Positions 1-13,227 are shown, counted from the first letter of the stretch. The stretch is DNA of 64,000 nt from Pseudomonas psychrophila HA-4 (GCF_000282975.1 NZ_ALJC01000038.1:62001-126000); one strand, 5' to 3'. The notes: generated by a model from the sequence alone, not told the origin. Made by a program: numbers and translations.

Positions 1-806
1 TACTTAACGTCAGTGAAGACCACATGGACCGCTACAGCGGCCTGCCGGCGTATCACTTGGCCAAACACCGGATTTTTCGGGGTGCGCGGCAAGTGGTGGT
101 CAACCGTCAGGATGCACTGACCCGTCCGCTGATGGGCGAAGGTTTGCCGTGCTGGACCTTCGGTCTCAGTGCGCCAGATTTCAAAGCATTCGGCCTGCGT
201 GAAGAACATGGCGAAAAATACCTCGCCTTTGAATTCCAGAACTTGATGCCTGTACGCGAATTGAAAATTCGTGGTGCCCACAACCAAGCTAACGCTCTGG
301 CTGCATTGGCGCTGGGCCATGCCGCGGGCCTGCCGTTCGACGCGATGTTGTCGAGCCTGCGCACGTTCACCGGCCTTGAGCATCGCTGTCAGTGGGTCCG
401 CGAACTGGATGGCGTGAGCTACTACAACGACTCCAAAGCCACTAACGTCGGTGCAGCCCTGGCGGCTATTGACGGCTTGGGTTCAGACATGGACGGCAAG
501 CTGATACTGATTGCCGGCGGTGACGGCAAAGGCGCCGATTTCAGCGGCCTGCGTGACTCGGTGGCCAAGCATTGCCGCGCCGTGGTGTTGATGGGGCGTG
601 ATGCCGACCTGATCGCCGCCGCCTTGGGTGATTCGGTTGCGCAGATCCGTGTGGGTTCGCTCGACGAAGCCGTTGCCCGCAGCCGTTCGCTGGCCTATAG
701 CGGTGACGCGGTGCTGCTGTCGCCTGCGTGTGCGAGTTTTGACATGTTCAAGAACTACGAAGAGCGCGGTCATCTATTTGCTCGCGCAGTGGAGGCCTTG
801 GCATGA
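1..806 (+). CDS. murD: UDP-N-acetylmuramoylalanine--D-glutamate ligase, 3' part
   Basis: Cytoplasmic Mur ligase that adds D-glutamate to UDP-MurNAc-L-Ala in peptidoglycan precursor synthesis. The gene runs in from the left edge; the frame is open from base 3 (reading LNVSEDHMDRY, the conserved stretch of the central ATP-binding domain) to the stop at 804-806. About 268 residues are present, so the N-terminal Rossmann domain and the ATP-binding P-loop lie outside the window. The part present includes the segment HRCQWVRELDGVSYYNDSKATN, whose NDSKATN is typical of MurD, and the C-terminal substrate domain with LLSPACASFDMFKNYEERG. The stop overlaps the ftsW start (ATGA), as usual in the dcw cluster. 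Identification is secure from motifs and gene order. Confidence 0.96.
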   Translation, partial: LNVSEDHMDRYSGLPAYHLAKHRIFRGARQVVVNRQDALTRPLMGEGLPCWTFGLSAPDFKAFGLREEHGEKYLAFEFQNLMPVRELKIRGAHNQANALAALALGHAAGLPFDAMLSSLRTFTGLEHRCQWVRELDGVSYYNDSKATNVGAALAAIDGLGSDMDGKLILIAGGDGKGADFSGLRDSVAKHCRAVVLMGRDADLIAAALGDSVAQIRVGSLDEAVARSRSLAYSGDAVLLSPACASFDMFKNYEERGHLFARAVEALA

Positions 807-2017
807 TCTTCGGCTTCCTGAAACCTTACCCTTCACCGCTGATCACGGGCCGTGGCATTGACCTCGACTTTCCGTTGCTGGCCGGTTGCCTTGCGTTGCT
901 TGGCCTCGGTCTAGTGATGATCACCTCGGCCTCGTCCGAAGTGGCTGCCTTGCAGTCGGGTAACACGCTGTACCACATGATCCGTCACCTGTTCTACATC
1001 GTGCTCGGGCTGGGCGCGTGCATCATGACCATGATGGTGCCGATAGCCACGTGGCAGCGCTTGGGCTTCATGTTGCTGATCGGCGCGTTCGGCTTGCTGG
1101 TCATGGTATTGCTGCCGGGCATTGGCCGTGAGGTAAACGGTTCGATGCGCTGGATCGGTTTCAGCTTCTTCAACGTACAGCCTTCTGAAATCGCCAAGGT
1201 GTTCGTGGTGATTTACCTCGCCGGTTACCTAGTGCGCCAGCAGAAGGAAGTCCGCGACAGTTGGATGGGGTTCTTCAAGCCCTTCATCGTGTTGCTGCCC
1301 ATGGCTGGTCTGCTGCTGATGGAGCCCGACTTTGGCGCCACCGTGGTAATGATGGGCGCTGCGGCGGCCATGTTGTTCCTCGGCGGTGTTGGCCTGTTCC
1401 GCTTCGCGTTAATGGTGGCGTTAGCGGTGGGCGCGGTGTTCGTGCTGGTCCAAGCCCAGCCATATCGGATGGCACGTCTGATTACGTTTACCGACCCATG
1501 GTCTGACCAGTTTGGTTCCGGCTACCAATTGACCCAGGCACTGATCGCGTTTGGTCGCGGCGAGTGGTTGGGGGTGGGGTTGGGCAACAGCGTACAGAAG
1601 CAGTTCTACCTGCCGGAAGCGCACACCGACTTCGTGTTCTCGGTGTTGGCTGAAGAGCTGGGCGTTGTCGGTTCGTTGCTGACCGTGGCGTTATTCGTGT
1701 TTGTCTGCGTGCGTGGCATGTACATAGGCATGTGGGCAGAGCGTGCCAAACAATACTTTTCGGCTTACATGGCGTACGGCCTGTCGTTCCTGTGGATCGG
1801 CCAGTTCCTGATCAACATCGGGGTAAACGTCGGCTTGCTGCCGACCAAAGGTCTGACCTTGCCATTCCTCAGTTATGGCGGCAGTTCGTTGGTGATTTGC
1901 TGCGTGTGTATGGGTTTGTTGCTGCGCATCGAGTGGGAGAGTCGAACCCACTTGGGCAGCGAAGAGACCGATTTCAAAGAAAGCGACTTCGCAGAGGAGC
2001 CGAACCATGGGCGCTAA
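803..2017 (+). CDS. ftsW: Lipid II polymerase / division protein FtsW
   Basis: Inner membrane SEDS-family glycosyltransferase that polymerises lipid II at the septum together with its class B PBP partner (FtsI). The 404-residue protein has about ten hydrophobic segments. It carries SEDS hallmarks such as GSMRWIGFSFFNVQPSEIAKV near residues 110-130, PEAHTDFVFSVLAEELG near 270-285 and the closing NIGVNVGLLPTKGLTLPFLSYGGSS near 335-360. The start ATG overlaps the murD stop by 4 bases, and the 3' end overlaps murG by about 11 bases, so translation is probably coupled. Context (murD before, murG after) distinguishes FtsW from the paralogue RodA. Nothing unusual is seen. Confidence 0.97.
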   Translation: MIFGFLKPYPSPLITGRGIDLDFPLLAGCLALLGLGLVMITSASSEVAALQSGNTLYHMIRHLFYIVLGLGACIMTMMVPIATWQRLGFMLLIGAFGLLVMVLLPGIGREVNGSMRWIGFSFFNVQPSEIAKVFVVIYLAGYLVRQQKEVRDSWMGFFKPFIVLLPMAGLLLMEPDFGATVVMMGAAAAMLFLGGVGLFRFALMVALAVGAVFVLVQAQPYRMARLITFTDPWSDQFGSGYQLTQALIAFGRGEWLGVGLGNSVQKQFYLPEAHTDFVFSVLAEELGVVGSLLTVALFVFVCVRGMYIGMWAERAKQYFSAYMAYGLSFLWIGQFLINIGVNVGLLPTKGLTLPFLSYGGSSLVICCVCMGLLLRIEWESRTHLGSEETDFKESDFAEEPNHGR

Positions 2018-3069
2018 TGTGCTGATCATGGCAGGCGGCACTGGCGGGCACGTGTTCCCTGCGCTGGCGTGTGCGCGTGAGTTTGAAGCACGTGGCTACA
2101 CCGTGCACTGGCTCGGAACACCGCGTGGCATCGAGAACGAACTGGTTGAACCAGCGGGCTTCACCTTGCACCGGATCAACGTCGCGGGCTTGCGTGGCAA
2201 AAGCAAACTGTCGCTGCTCAAAGCGCCGTTTGTGTTGATCAATGCCTTGTTTCAGGCGCGAAAGATTATCCGTCAGCTCAAGCCCGTGTGTGTGCTCGGC
2301 TTTGGTGGCTACGTGACCGGGCCTGGCGGCCTGGCAGCCAAGACCTGCGGCGTGCCGGTGATCATTCATGAGCAAAACGCGGTTGCCGGTACGGCTAACC
2401 GCTTGCTGGTACCGATGACCCACCGTGTGTGTGAAGCCTTCCCGCAGACTTTTGCGGCCAGCGACAAACTTCGCACCACCGGCAATCCGGTGCGTCCTGA
2501 GTTGTTCACCCTCGCACCTCGCGCGGCACTCGAAGGGCGCAAGGCGCGCCTGCTGGTGTTGGGCGGCAGCTTGGGGGCTGAACCGCTAAACAAGCTACTG
2601 CCTGAAGCCTTGGCCAACGTGCCGGTCGAGGTTCGCCCTGAGGTGTTTCATCAGGCGGGTAAGCAGCACGATCAGATTACCGCCGAGCGCTACACCGCGG
2701 TCGGCGTCGAGGCTGATGTACAGCCTTTTATCAAAGACATGGCCCACGCCTATGGCTGGGCCGACCTGGTGGTTTGTCGCGCAGGCGCACTGACCGTCAG
2801 TGAACTGGCTGCGGCCGGTCTGCCTTCGTTGCTGGTGCCATTGCCCCACGCGATTGACGACCATCAGAGCCGTAATGCCGACTTTTTGGCACGTGAAGGC
2901 GCGGCCTTCGTGATGCCACAAGCAACAACTGGCGCAGCCGAACTGGCTGCACGCCTGACAGAGGTTTTGATGCAACCGGAACGACTGAACAGCATGGCGA
3001 GCAATGCGCGCCGCTTGGCTAAACCCGATGCCACCCGCAACGTCGTAGACATCTGCCTGGAGGTGGCCA

Positions 3070-3077
<8 letters not shown>
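2007..3077 (+). CDS. murG: UDP-GlcNAc:lipid I N-acetylglucosaminyltransferase
   Basis: Peripheral inner membrane GT-B glycosyltransferase that converts lipid I to lipid II. The 356-residue protein starts [21 protein letters not shown], containing the first MurG glycine loop; the second loop is [12 protein letters not shown] near residue 180. The UDP-GlcNAc site region reads [33 protein letters not shown] near 255-285. Length agrees with the family. The start lies inside the end of ftsW, and the stop overlaps the murC start. Confidence 0.97.
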
Positions 3078-5483
<2,406 letters not shown>

Positions 5484-5487
5484 GACC

Positions 5488-6354
5488 ATGCAAGGCGCAT
5501 CGCTTCGTCATCAGCAACCCGTACCCGGCCGCAAGCCGGTGCCACGGGGTGCCAGCCGAATGGTGGCTAAAGAGCCGATGTCCGCGCGTGTGCCAAAAGC
5601 CAACTTTGGTTTTTTGAAAGTGCTGTTTTGGCCGGTGTTGCTGGTGGTGCTGGGGTTCGGTACGTACGAAGGCGCACAACGCCTGATGCCGTACGCGGAT
5701 CGACCGATCACTAACATCAATGTGCAGGGTGATTTGACCTACATCAGCCAGCAGGCCGTGCAACAGCGTATTGCTCCTTATATGGCCGCGAGTTTTTTCA
5801 CGGTCGATCTGGAGGGCATGCGCACCGAGCTTGAACAAATGCCATGGATTGCCCACGCCGAAGTCCGTCGGGTGTGGCCGGACCAAGTGGTGATTCGCCT
5901 TGAAGAGCAACTGCCGGTGGCACGTTGGGGCGATGAAGCACTGCTGAACAACCAGGGTCAGGCGTTTACCCCGCGTGAGCTGGCCAACTACGAACATTTG
6001 CCGCAGCTGTTTGGCCCACAACGGGCTCAACAACAAGTGATGCAGCAGTATCAGGTGCTGAGCCAGATGCTGCGTCCAATGGGCTTTTCGATTGCCCGTT
6101 TGGAATTGCGTGAGCGCGGTAGCTGGTTCCTGACCACCGGAGCTGGCAGTGCAGGGCCTGGAATCGAGCTGCTGTTGGGGCGCGATCACTTGGTAGAGAA
6201 AATGCGTCGTTTCATAGCCATCTATGACAAGACGCTGAAAGATCAGATTACAAACATAGCGCGCATTGATTTGCGTTATGCCAACGGATTGGCCGTCGGC
6301 TGGCGGGAACCTGTGGCACCCACGGCAGCCCAACCCGCTGTCGCGAAGAATTAA
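5488..6354 (+). CDS. ftsQ: Cell division protein FtsQ
   Basis: Bitopic inner membrane divisome protein that links FtsA/FtsK to FtsL/FtsB. The 288-residue product has a basic cytoplasmic N-terminus (about 40 residues), one membrane span ([18 protein letters not shown] near 44-62), then the POTRA domain starting [22 protein letters not shown]. The FtsQ domain continues with [31 protein letters not shown]. An upstream GTG-type extension at 5464 exists but would overlap ddlB; ATG 5488, preceded by a GAGGCGAGGT purine stretch, is preferred. A 15-base gap separates it from ftsA. Confidence 0.94.
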   Translation: MQGASLRHQQPVPGRKPVPRGASRMVAKEPMSARVPKANFGFLKVLFWPVLLVVLGFGTYEGAQRLMPYADRPITNINVQGDLTYISQQAVQQRIAPYMAASFFTVDLEGMRTELEQMPWIAHAEVRRVWPDQVVIRLEEQLPVARWGDEALLNNQGQAFTPRELANYEHLPQLFGPQRAQQQVMQQYQVLSQMLRPMGFSIARLELRERGSWFLTTGAGSAGPGIELLLGRDHLVEKMRRFIAIYDKTLKDQITNIARIDLRYANGLAVGWREPVAPTAAQPAVAKN

Positions 6355-6369
6355 GAAGAGGCAGGACCC

Positions 6370-7629
6370 ATGGCAAACGTGCAAAGCGGAAAAATGATCG
6401 TCGGTCTCGATATCGGCACCTCCAAAGTGGTGGCGCTGGTGGGCGAGGTCGGGGAAGACGGCACCATCGAAATCGTCGGTATTGGCACGCATCCGTCCCG
6501 TGGCCTGAAGAAGGGCGTGGTGGTGAACATCGAGTCCACCGTGCAATCGATCCAGCGCGCTATTGAAGAAGCGCAGCTGATGGCCGGTTGCCGGATTCAC
6601 TCGGCGTTCGTTGGCGTTGCGGGCAATCACATCCGCAGCCTGAACTCCCACGGCATTGTTGCGATCCGCGACCGTGAAGTCAGCACTGCCGACCTTGAAC
6701 GCGTTCTCGACGCTGCCCAGGCGGTTGCGATTCCGGCTGACCAGCGCGTATTGCACACCTTGGCGCAAGACTACGTGATCGACAACCAAGAGGGCGTTCG
6801 TGAGCCTCTGGGCATGTCGGGCGTGCGTCTGGAAGCCAAAGTGCATGTGGTCACGTGTGCGGTAAACGCTGCGCAGAACATCGAAAAGTGCGTACGCCGT
6901 TGCGGGCTTGAAGTCGATGACATCATCCTCGAGCAACTGGCGTCGGCGTATTCGGTACTGACCGATGACGAGAAAGAGCTGGGCGTGTGCCTGGTCGACA
7001 TCGGTGGCGGCACCACCGACATCGCGATCTTCACCGAAGGCGCGATTCGTCACACGGCTGTGATCCCGATTGCCGGTGATCAAGTGACTAACGACATCGC
7101 GATGGCGTTGCGCACACCGACTCAATATGCCGAAGAAATCAAAATCCGTTACGCCTGCGCACTGGCCAAACTGGCCGGCGCGGGTGAAACCATCAAAGTA
7201 CCGAGCGTGGGCGATCGTCCTCCGCGCGAGCTGTCCCGCCAGGCCTTGGCCGAAGTGGTCGAGCCGCGTTACGACGAACTGTTCACCCTGATCCAGGCGG
7301 AGCTGCGTCGCAGCGGCTACGAAGACCTGATCCCGGCCGGCATCGTGCTGACTGGCGGCACTTCGAAAATGGAAGGCGCAGTCGAGCTGGCAGAGGAAAT
7401 CTTCCACATGCCGGTTCGCTTGGGCGTGCCGCACAGCTTCAAAGGTTTGACCGACGTTGTGCGCAATCCGATTTACTCCACCGCTGTGGGCTTGTTGCTG
7501 TACGGGCTGCAAAAGCAGTCAGACGGTATCTCCATATCGGGTATCAGCAACCGCGACAACTACAGCAGTGATGAACAAAAAGCCCCTGTCTTCGAGCGCC
7601 TCAAGCGTTGGGTTCAGGGCAATTTTTAA
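6370..7629 (+). CDS. ftsA: Cell division protein FtsA
   Basis: Actin-fold ATPase that tethers FtsZ to the membrane and recruits late divisome proteins. The 419 residues show the phosphate 1 motif MIVGLDIGTSKVVALVGE, the 1C subdomain following VNIESTVQSIQRAIEEAQ, phosphate 2 CLVDIGGGTTDIAIFTEG near residue 205-222, and the adenosine motif IVLTGGTSKMEGAVELAEEIF near 325-345. The C-terminus FERLKRWVQGNF is the amphipathic membrane-targeting helix. A purine-rich Shine-Dalgarno (AAGAAGAGGCAGG) precedes the start. It lies 73 bases before ftsZ. Confidence 0.97.
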   Translation: MANVQSGKMIVGLDIGTSKVVALVGEVGEDGTIEIVGIGTHPSRGLKKGVVVNIESTVQSIQRAIEEAQLMAGCRIHSAFVGVAGNHIRSLNSHGIVAIRDREVSTADLERVLDAAQAVAIPADQRVLHTLAQDYVIDNQEGVREPLGMSGVRLEAKVHVVTCAVNAAQNIEKCVRRCGLEVDDIILEQLASAYSVLTDDEKELGVCLVDIGGGTTDIAIFTEGAIRHTAVIPIAGDQVTNDIAMALRTPTQYAEEIKIRYACALAKLAGAGETIKVPSVGDRPPRELSRQALAEVVEPRYDELFTLIQAELRRSGYEDLIPAGIVLTGGTSKMEGAVELAEEIFHMPVRLGVPHSFKGLTDVVRNPIYSTAVGLLLYGLQKQSDGISISGISNRDNYSSDEQKAPVFERLKRWVQGNF

Positions 7630-7702
7630 AGCTTGAGCAGTAAAAGATTCAAAAGCAGTAGAAGTAGGCGAAAAAAACTAGAGAACTGAAAGGAGAGGGA
7701 CC

Positions 7703-8917
7703 ATGTTCGAACTCGTAGACAACATCCCGCAAAGCCCGGTAATTAAAGTTATCGGTGTTGGTGGTGGCGGTGGCAATGCTGTTAACCACATGGTTAAGAG
7801 CAACATCGAAGGTGTGGAATTCATCTGCGCCAACACTGACGCGCAAGCGCTGAAAAGCATTGGCGCGCGTACCATCCTGCAATTGGGCACTGGCGTGACC
7901 AAAGGTCTGGGTGCCGGCGCAAACCCTGAGGTCGGTCGTCAGGCCGCTCTGGAAGACCGCGAGCGCATCGCAGAAGTGCTGCAGGGCACCAACATGGTGT
8001 TCATCACCACGGGCATGGGCGGAGGTACCGGTACCGGTGCTGCGCCGATCATCGCTGAAGTGGCCAAGGAAATGGGGATTCTCACCGTTGCGGTGGTGAC
8101 TCGTCCGTTCCCGTTCGAAGGTCGCAAGCGCATGCAGATCGCTGACGAAGGTATTCGTCTGTTGTCCGAAAGCGTCGATTCGTTGATCACGATTCCGAAC
8201 GAAAAACTGCTGACCATCCTCGGTAAAGACGCAAGCCTGTTGTCGGCGTTCGCCAAGGCCGATGACGTACTGGCCGGTGCCGTTCGCGGTATCTCCGACA
8301 TCATCAAGCGTCCGGGCATGATCAACGTCGACTTTGCCGACGTACGTACGGTGATGAGCGAAATGGGCATGGCGATGATGGGCACTGGCTGCGCCAGCGG
8401 TCCGAACCGTGCACGTGAAGCAACTGAAGCGGCGATTCGCAACCCGTTGCTTGAAGATGTGAACCTGGAAGGCGCTCGCGGCATCCTGGTTAACATCACT
8501 GCCGGTCCTGACCTGTCTCTGGGTGAGTACTCCGACGTGGGTAGCATCATCGAAGCCTTCGCGTCGGAACACGCCATGGTCAAAGTCGGTACCGTTATCG
8601 ATCCGGACATGCGCGACGAACTGCACGTGACCGTGGTTGCTACTGGTCTGGGCGCGAAAATCGAGAAGCCGGTCAAAGTGATCGACAACACCGTTCAGGC
8701 GTCGTACGCGGCTCAATCGGCCCAGTCGGCTCCATCGCGTCAAGAAACCCGTGTAGAGCGCCAGGAACTGCCAGCGGTTAACTACCGTGATCTGGATCGC
8801 CCGACCGTGATGCGTAATCAGGCTCAGCATGGCGCTACTGCGGCGGCCAAACTGAATCCACAAGATGACTTGGACTACCTGGACATCCCGGCATTCCTGC
8901 GTCGTCAGGCTGATTAA
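7703..8917 (+). CDS. ftsZ: Cell division GTPase FtsZ
   Basis: Tubulin homologue that forms the Z ring. The 404-residue protein has the N-terminal VIGVGGGGGNAVNHM loop, the tubulin signature GMGGGTGTGAAPIIAEVAKE near residue 105-124, and the T7 synergy loop region NVDFADVRTVMSE. The C-terminal linker (residues about 320-390, rich in A, Q and S) ends in the conserved FtsA/ZipA-binding tail DYLDIPAFLRRQAD. A strong Shine-Dalgarno AAGGAGAGGG precedes ATG 7703. The gene follows ftsA after an untranslated 73-base gap. Confidence 0.98.
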   Translation: MFELVDNIPQSPVIKVIGVGGGGGNAVNHMVKSNIEGVEFICANTDAQALKSIGARTILQLGTGVTKGLGAGANPEVGRQAALEDRERIAEVLQGTNMVFITTGMGGGTGTGAAPIIAEVAKEMGILTVAVVTRPFPFEGRKRMQIADEGIRLLSESVDSLITIPNEKLLTILGKDASLLSAFAKADDVLAGAVRGISDIIKRPGMINVDFADVRTVMSEMGMAMMGTGCASGPNRAREATEAAIRNPLLEDVNLEGARGILVNITAGPDLSLGEYSDVGSIIEAFASEHAMVKVGTVIDPDMRDELHVTVVATGLGAKIEKPVKVIDNTVQASYAAQSAQSAPSRQETRVERQELPAVNYRDLDRPTVMRNQAQHGATAAAKLNPQDDLDYLDIPAFLRRQAD

Positions 8918-8964
8918 TGAAATCAATCAGGGGGATTAAGGTGATTGGTGTTCAGCAAAGGTTC

Positions 8965-8977
8965 GGTCTGCTATTAT
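8965..8977 (+). promoter_or_regulatory. Possible extended -10 promoter for lpxC
   Basis: In the 112-base gap between ftsZ and lpxC the sequence TGCTATTAT (TG at 8969-8970, TATTAT at 8972-8977) matches an extended -10 element. No good -35 hexamer stands at 17 bases. lpxC probably also receives read-through from ftsZ. Inference only. Confidence 0.35.
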
Positions 8978-8993
8978 CGCCAGCCTTTGTTGA

Positions 8994-9941
<948 letters not shown>

Positions 9942-9968
9942 GTAAAACTTCTTTCTCTAGTTTTTGAA

Positions 9969-9995
9969 GGCCACCCTCGGGTGGTCTTTTTTTTT
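9969..9995 (+). terminator. Rho-independent terminator after lpxC
   Basis: GGCCACCC-TCG-GGTGGTC stem followed by nine or more T residues, 28 bases after the lpxC stop. It ends the dcw cluster transcript. Confidence 0.9.
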
Positions 9996-10045
9996 GTGCG
10001 CTCTCGCAGGCTATTCCGTTTATTAAAGCGCTGCACGCAGTCCAA

Positions 10046-10105
10046 CTGGAGGAGGGAGCTTGCTTCGCGCTCTTTTGCTCTTTTAAGCGATCGCCAGGCA
10101 AGGGC
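10046..10105. repeat. Degenerate REP-like hairpin
   Basis: The stretch GGAGGGAGCTTGCTTCGCG followed by CTCTTTTGCTCTTTTAAGCGATCGC resembles the REP-type repeats common between Pseudomonas genes (compare 25150-25215) but the second arm has decayed. It lies between the convergent lpxC and the diguanylate cyclase gene. Confidence 0.4.
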
Positions 10106-11584
10106 TTAGCTGGCTGGTTTGGGCTTCAGCGCATTTAGCCCCGTCTCATTGATGTTCACCACTCGGTTTCGTCCACCTTTTTTGGCCTGATACAGCGCTT
10201 TATCGGCAGCGCTGAGCAGAGTGTCCTGATGTTCCCCAGGTTTTGCATAACGGGTGCACGATCCCACGCTGACAGTCAGCGTTCGATGGCCCGGCATCAC
10301 CGGCGGCATGTACTCAACGGCTAGGCGAATTTTCTCGGAGAGCTGCCGTGTGCCAGCAGCGTCAGTTTCTGTCAGCACCAGCGCGAACTCTTCACCTCCG
10401 TAGCGGGCTGTCAGGTCTGCTGGGCGTCGTACGTGGGCCTTAATGACCTGCGCCACTTGGCGTATCGCCTCATCACCTGCTTGATGCCCGTAGCTGTCAT
10501 TGAAGGTTTTGAAGTGGTCTATGTCGATCATGATCAGCGAAACCGGGTTACCCGTGCGTTGCACTCTGCGCCATTCCAGATCCAGGATCCGATCTAGGGT
10601 GCGACGGTTAGCCAGCCCCGTCATAGGGTCGGTCGATGCCAGTGCCGCGAGTTCGTGTTCTGCATAATGGCGCAGATGCAGTTCGCGAATCAGGAGCCAA
10701 GTCAGCCACAGTAAACCCAGGCACAACATCAGCGTTACGCTGCCGATTATCAGGGCGGTGTGCTGCCAGTTGTCAAAAATACTCCAAGCCGAGACTGCCA
10801 CCACTACGATGATGGGCAGGTCGCGAACTTGGGCAAAGTTGAACAGGCGTTTATGGTGGTAGACCCCCGAAATGGCCATAAAACTGCCATAACGATCGTT
10901 TATAAGCCGAATAAAGTTCGATGCATGGCTAAGGTCTTGGCCGATAGCGAGTACGGTGGTTGGCGGGTATTGCATCATGAGTGTGCCGTCCGTGTTCAGG
11001 ATGCTGATGTTGCCCGTCGGCCCAATGTCCAAGCCCCGAAACAGACTTTGAAAATAGGCCAGCTTCATTTCCCCTGCAGCAACCCCCGCAAACGCACCGT
11101 CTGGCGCCGAAACTCTACGGCTGAGAATAATGACCCAGTCCTGGGTGTCCGGGTTGGCTAGGTAAGGATGGCTGATGTTCAGGTCGGTGCTGGTGCTGTT
11201 CAAATGAGCTTTGAACCACGGCTGTTGGTTGGCGTTGTCTGGAATGTGTATGTCTGGTTTGGAGCGGGTTATCAGCTTGCCTTGAGCGTCCAGCACAAAG
11301 AACCCGGCATTAGATGGAGTCTCATTGGTCCTGTCAAAGAGCAATGAATGCTGGGTTTGCGTCGGTAGCGTGGACAAAGCCTTGGTTTGCAGCAATTCGA
11401 TCAGGCTGCTGAGCGCCGAATCATAGATGGAGAAGGTGTTGCGAATATCGCGATTGATCAATTGCACAATGTTTAGCGCTGAGCGCTTTGCATCTTCTTC
11501 GGTATTGCGGTACTCGCGGACCAGTAAAAAGCCGACGATGCTGAGAATCACAACAACCGTGCACACGGCTGTCCCGATCAACAT
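10106..11584 (-). CDS. Membrane diguanylate cyclase with periplasmic sensor domain
   Basis: Makes the second messenger c-di-GMP from GTP. Layout from ATG 11584: a membrane helix at the N-terminus (TAVCTVVVILSIVGFLLV), a periplasmic sensor region of about 250 residues that looks like a PDC/Cache fold (phrases such as FVLDAQGKLITRSKP and PYLANPDTQDWVIILSRRV), a second membrane helix (ALIIGSVTLMLCLGLLWLTWLL), then a GGDEF domain. The active site is RYGGEEF, and RPAD five residues upstream fits the RxxD inhibitory site, so both activity and product feedback are probably intact. The frame stays open to a GTG at 11680, but that would put the start inside the hairpin behind the porin gene. The true start may lie between the two. 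The ligand cannot be told. Confidence 0.88.
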   Translation of the reverse strand: MLIGTAVCTVVVILSIVGFLLVREYRNTEEDAKRSALNIVQLINRDIRNTFSIYDSALSSLIELLQTKALSTLPTQTQHSLLFDRTNETPSNAGFFVLDAQGKLITRSKPDIHIPDNANQQPWFKAHLNSTSTDLNISHPYLANPDTQDWVIILSRRVSAPDGAFAGVAAGEMKLAYFQSLFRGLDIGPTGNISILNTDGTLMMQYPPTTVLAIGQDLSHASNFIRLINDRYGSFMAISGVYHHKRLFNFAQVRDLPIIVVVAVSAWSIFDNWQHTALIIGSVTLMLCLGLLWLTWLLIRELHLRHYAEHELAALASTDPMTGLANRRTLDRILDLEWRRVQRTGNPVSLIMIDIDHFKTFNDSYGHQAGDEAIRQVAQVIKAHVRRPADLTARYGGEEFALVLTETDAAGTRQLSEKIRLAVEYMPPVMPGHRTLTVSVGSCTRYAKPGEHQDTLLSAADKALYQAKKGGRNRVVNINETGLNALKPKPAS

Positions 11585-11680
11585 GCCTCGAGTAATGATG
11601 GGTGTACGCAAAGAGTATTTAATGGCATTTCCCTCGCGGCGGTAAATCGTACACGCCCTTAGGTACAGCCCTTTAGGCAC

Positions 11681-11704
11681 AAGGCCAGCTAAAAAGCTGG
11701 CCTT
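11681..11704 (-). terminator. Hairpin behind the OprD porin gene
   Basis: Perfect inverted repeat AAGGCCAGCT-AAAA-AGCTGGCCTT starting 12 bases past the porin stop. The T-tract is weak on the minus strand and somewhat better on the plus strand, but the position argues for terminating the porin transcript. Confidence 0.6.
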
Positions 11705-11715
11705 TTGGTCACGAT

Positions 11716-13038
11716 TTAAAACACATCGAGAGGATAGTCAATAATCACGCGGTACTCATCAACGTCATGGTCGACTGTTTGATAAACCGCATTGCCCCGG
11801 TTGGTTGCCCAGCGCAGGGTCAGGCCCAGGTTTTTGGCTTTGCCTTCCTGAACCACATACTTGAGGCCCAGGTCTCGCTCCCAGTGATGGGCGTTTTTGC
11901 CGTCGGGGTTGTACCAGTTGCTGTAGCCGATGCTGTTGGGGGCGGCTTTGGTCAGGTCCAACTCACCGCGTGAGTACGAGGCAGTGCTGGTTAGGCCGGG
12001 AATACCGAGGCCGGCGAAGTCATACTCGTATTGCAGTTTCCAGGAGCGCTCGTTCGGGCCGTTGAAATCCGAATACTGCTGCGAGTTGTCGAGGTAAATG
12101 CTGTCGCCTTGGTTGATGTAGTCAAACGGGGTATTGCCGTTGACCCGCTGATACACCGCTGTCACTTTGTGCCCGTCAATCCCCACCGCCATGTGCAGGC
12201 TGAAGGTGTTGTTGCTGATGTCACCCAGAAGCGCCTTGCCGCTGTCCTGCGTGTGATAGAAATGCAGGCCGGGGTTCAGGGTAACGCTGTCGCTCAGGGT
12301 GTGGGTGTAATCCAGATCGTAGTAGTACTGGTTCCACACATCCTTGAGTTGCGCCGCGTACAGGTTGCTGGTGATCTCGGGCATGCCGCTGAACGCCGCG
12401 CCCGCCCAGGTCAGGTGTTTAGTGGTCTGGTCGCCCAAATCGCCGTAGGTAGTGGTCAGGCGCCTCATGCCGCTCTGGTTGTAAGGCTTGTCGAAACTGA
12501 CCTGGCCACCCTCGAACATCCACCCAGCGAAACTGTGGTTGGTCAGGCTAATGCCTTGGAAGGTCTGCGGCAGCATGCGTGTTTCACCGCCCGCAATTAC
12601 CGGGTTGGTTAAAAACAGGTCACCGGCTTTGAGTTCGGTATCAAACGCTCGCATTTTAAACGCGGCACCACCCGACGAAAAATCGGTGGGTGCTTTGCCG
12701 TTGCCACTGCCGACCGGCAGGATGCTGCTGCCATCTGTGCCGCCACCACCGTCCAGTTTCAGGCCCAGCATGCCATAGGCATCCAGTCCAAAACCGACCA
12801 CGCCGGGCGTGAAGCCTGATGAGAACTTGGCGATGAAGCCTTGGCCCCATTCTTTGCTGTCATCAAGATGGGAGCTGCGGATGTCGTGGTTCATGTAGTA
12901 GTTGCGCAGGTGCAGGTTCAGGCTTGAACCGTCGATAAAACCGTCTTTGGGCGTGTCGTCGTCAGCGTGTGCAAGTACCGGAATCATTGCAGTTAATGCG
13001 ATGAATAAAGGACTGAGCTTAAGGGAGTGCTTCACCAT
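11716..13038 (-). CDS. OprD-family outer membrane porin
   Basis: Substrate-specific outer membrane channel of the Pseudomonas OprD family (amino acids, small carboxylates or aromatics, depending on the member). The 440-residue product has a signal peptide ([25 protein letters not shown], cleavage after AHA), then [19 protein letters not shown], the family's first strand. [36 protein letters not shown] and the closing [16 protein letters not shown], with terminal Phe for barrel assembly, are also typical. GGAGCC precedes the start as Shine-Dalgarno. It is transcribed alone, with a hairpin at each side. The substrate cannot be read from the sequence; the downstream cyclase shares its strand but is separated by the hairpin. 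Confidence 0.92.
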   Translation of the reverse strand: MVKHSLKLSPLFIALTAMIPVLAHADDDTPKDGFIDGSSLNLHLRNYYMNHDIRSSHLDDSKEWGQGFIAKFSSGFTPGVVGFGLDAYGMLGLKLDGGGGTDGSSILPVGSGNGKAPTDFSSGGAAFKMRAFDTELKAGDLFLTNPVIAGGETRMLPQTFQGISLTNHSFAGWMFEGGQVSFDKPYNQSGMRRLTTTYGDLGDQTTKHLTWAGAAFSGMPEITSNLYAAQLKDVWNQYYYDLDYTHTLSDSVTLNPGLHFYHTQDSGKALLGDISNNTFSLHMAVGIDGHKVTAVYQRVNGNTPFDYINQGDSIYLDNSQQYSDFNGPNERSWKLQYEYDFAGLGIPGLTSTASYSRGELDLTKAAPNSIGYSNWYNPDGKNAHHWERDLGLKYVVQEGKAKNLGLTLRWATNRGNAVYQTVDHDVDEYRVIIDYPLDVF

Positions 13039-13133
13039 TGGGAGGCTCCTTGATAGTGGCGGCAGTTTTTATTTTCTTTACGTATTCAGTTCTTATTTGC
13101 AGGCATCCCTACGGAGGTAATGCCTTTTTTTAA

Positions 13134-13165
13134 AACAAAAAAAAGCCGCTAGCATAGCGGCTTTT
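13134..13165 (-). terminator. Strong terminator of the small secreted protein gene
   Basis: Inverted repeat AAAAGCCGCTA-GCA-TAGCGGCTTTT; on the minus strand the stem runs into TTTTTTTTG. It lies 60 bases past the stop of the minus-strand gene at 13228-13452 and between it and the porin gene. Confidence 0.88.
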
Positions 13166-13227
13166 GAAACAATCAGTCACATATGAGGCCTGAGACTGAC
13201 TGTGTCGGGAGTTTCTTGCACGTGAAA

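Noticed and set aside
7649..8926. 425-codon minus-strand frame over ftsZ
   Set aside because: Entirely antisense to ftsZ, with no Shine-Dalgarno or recognisable domain.
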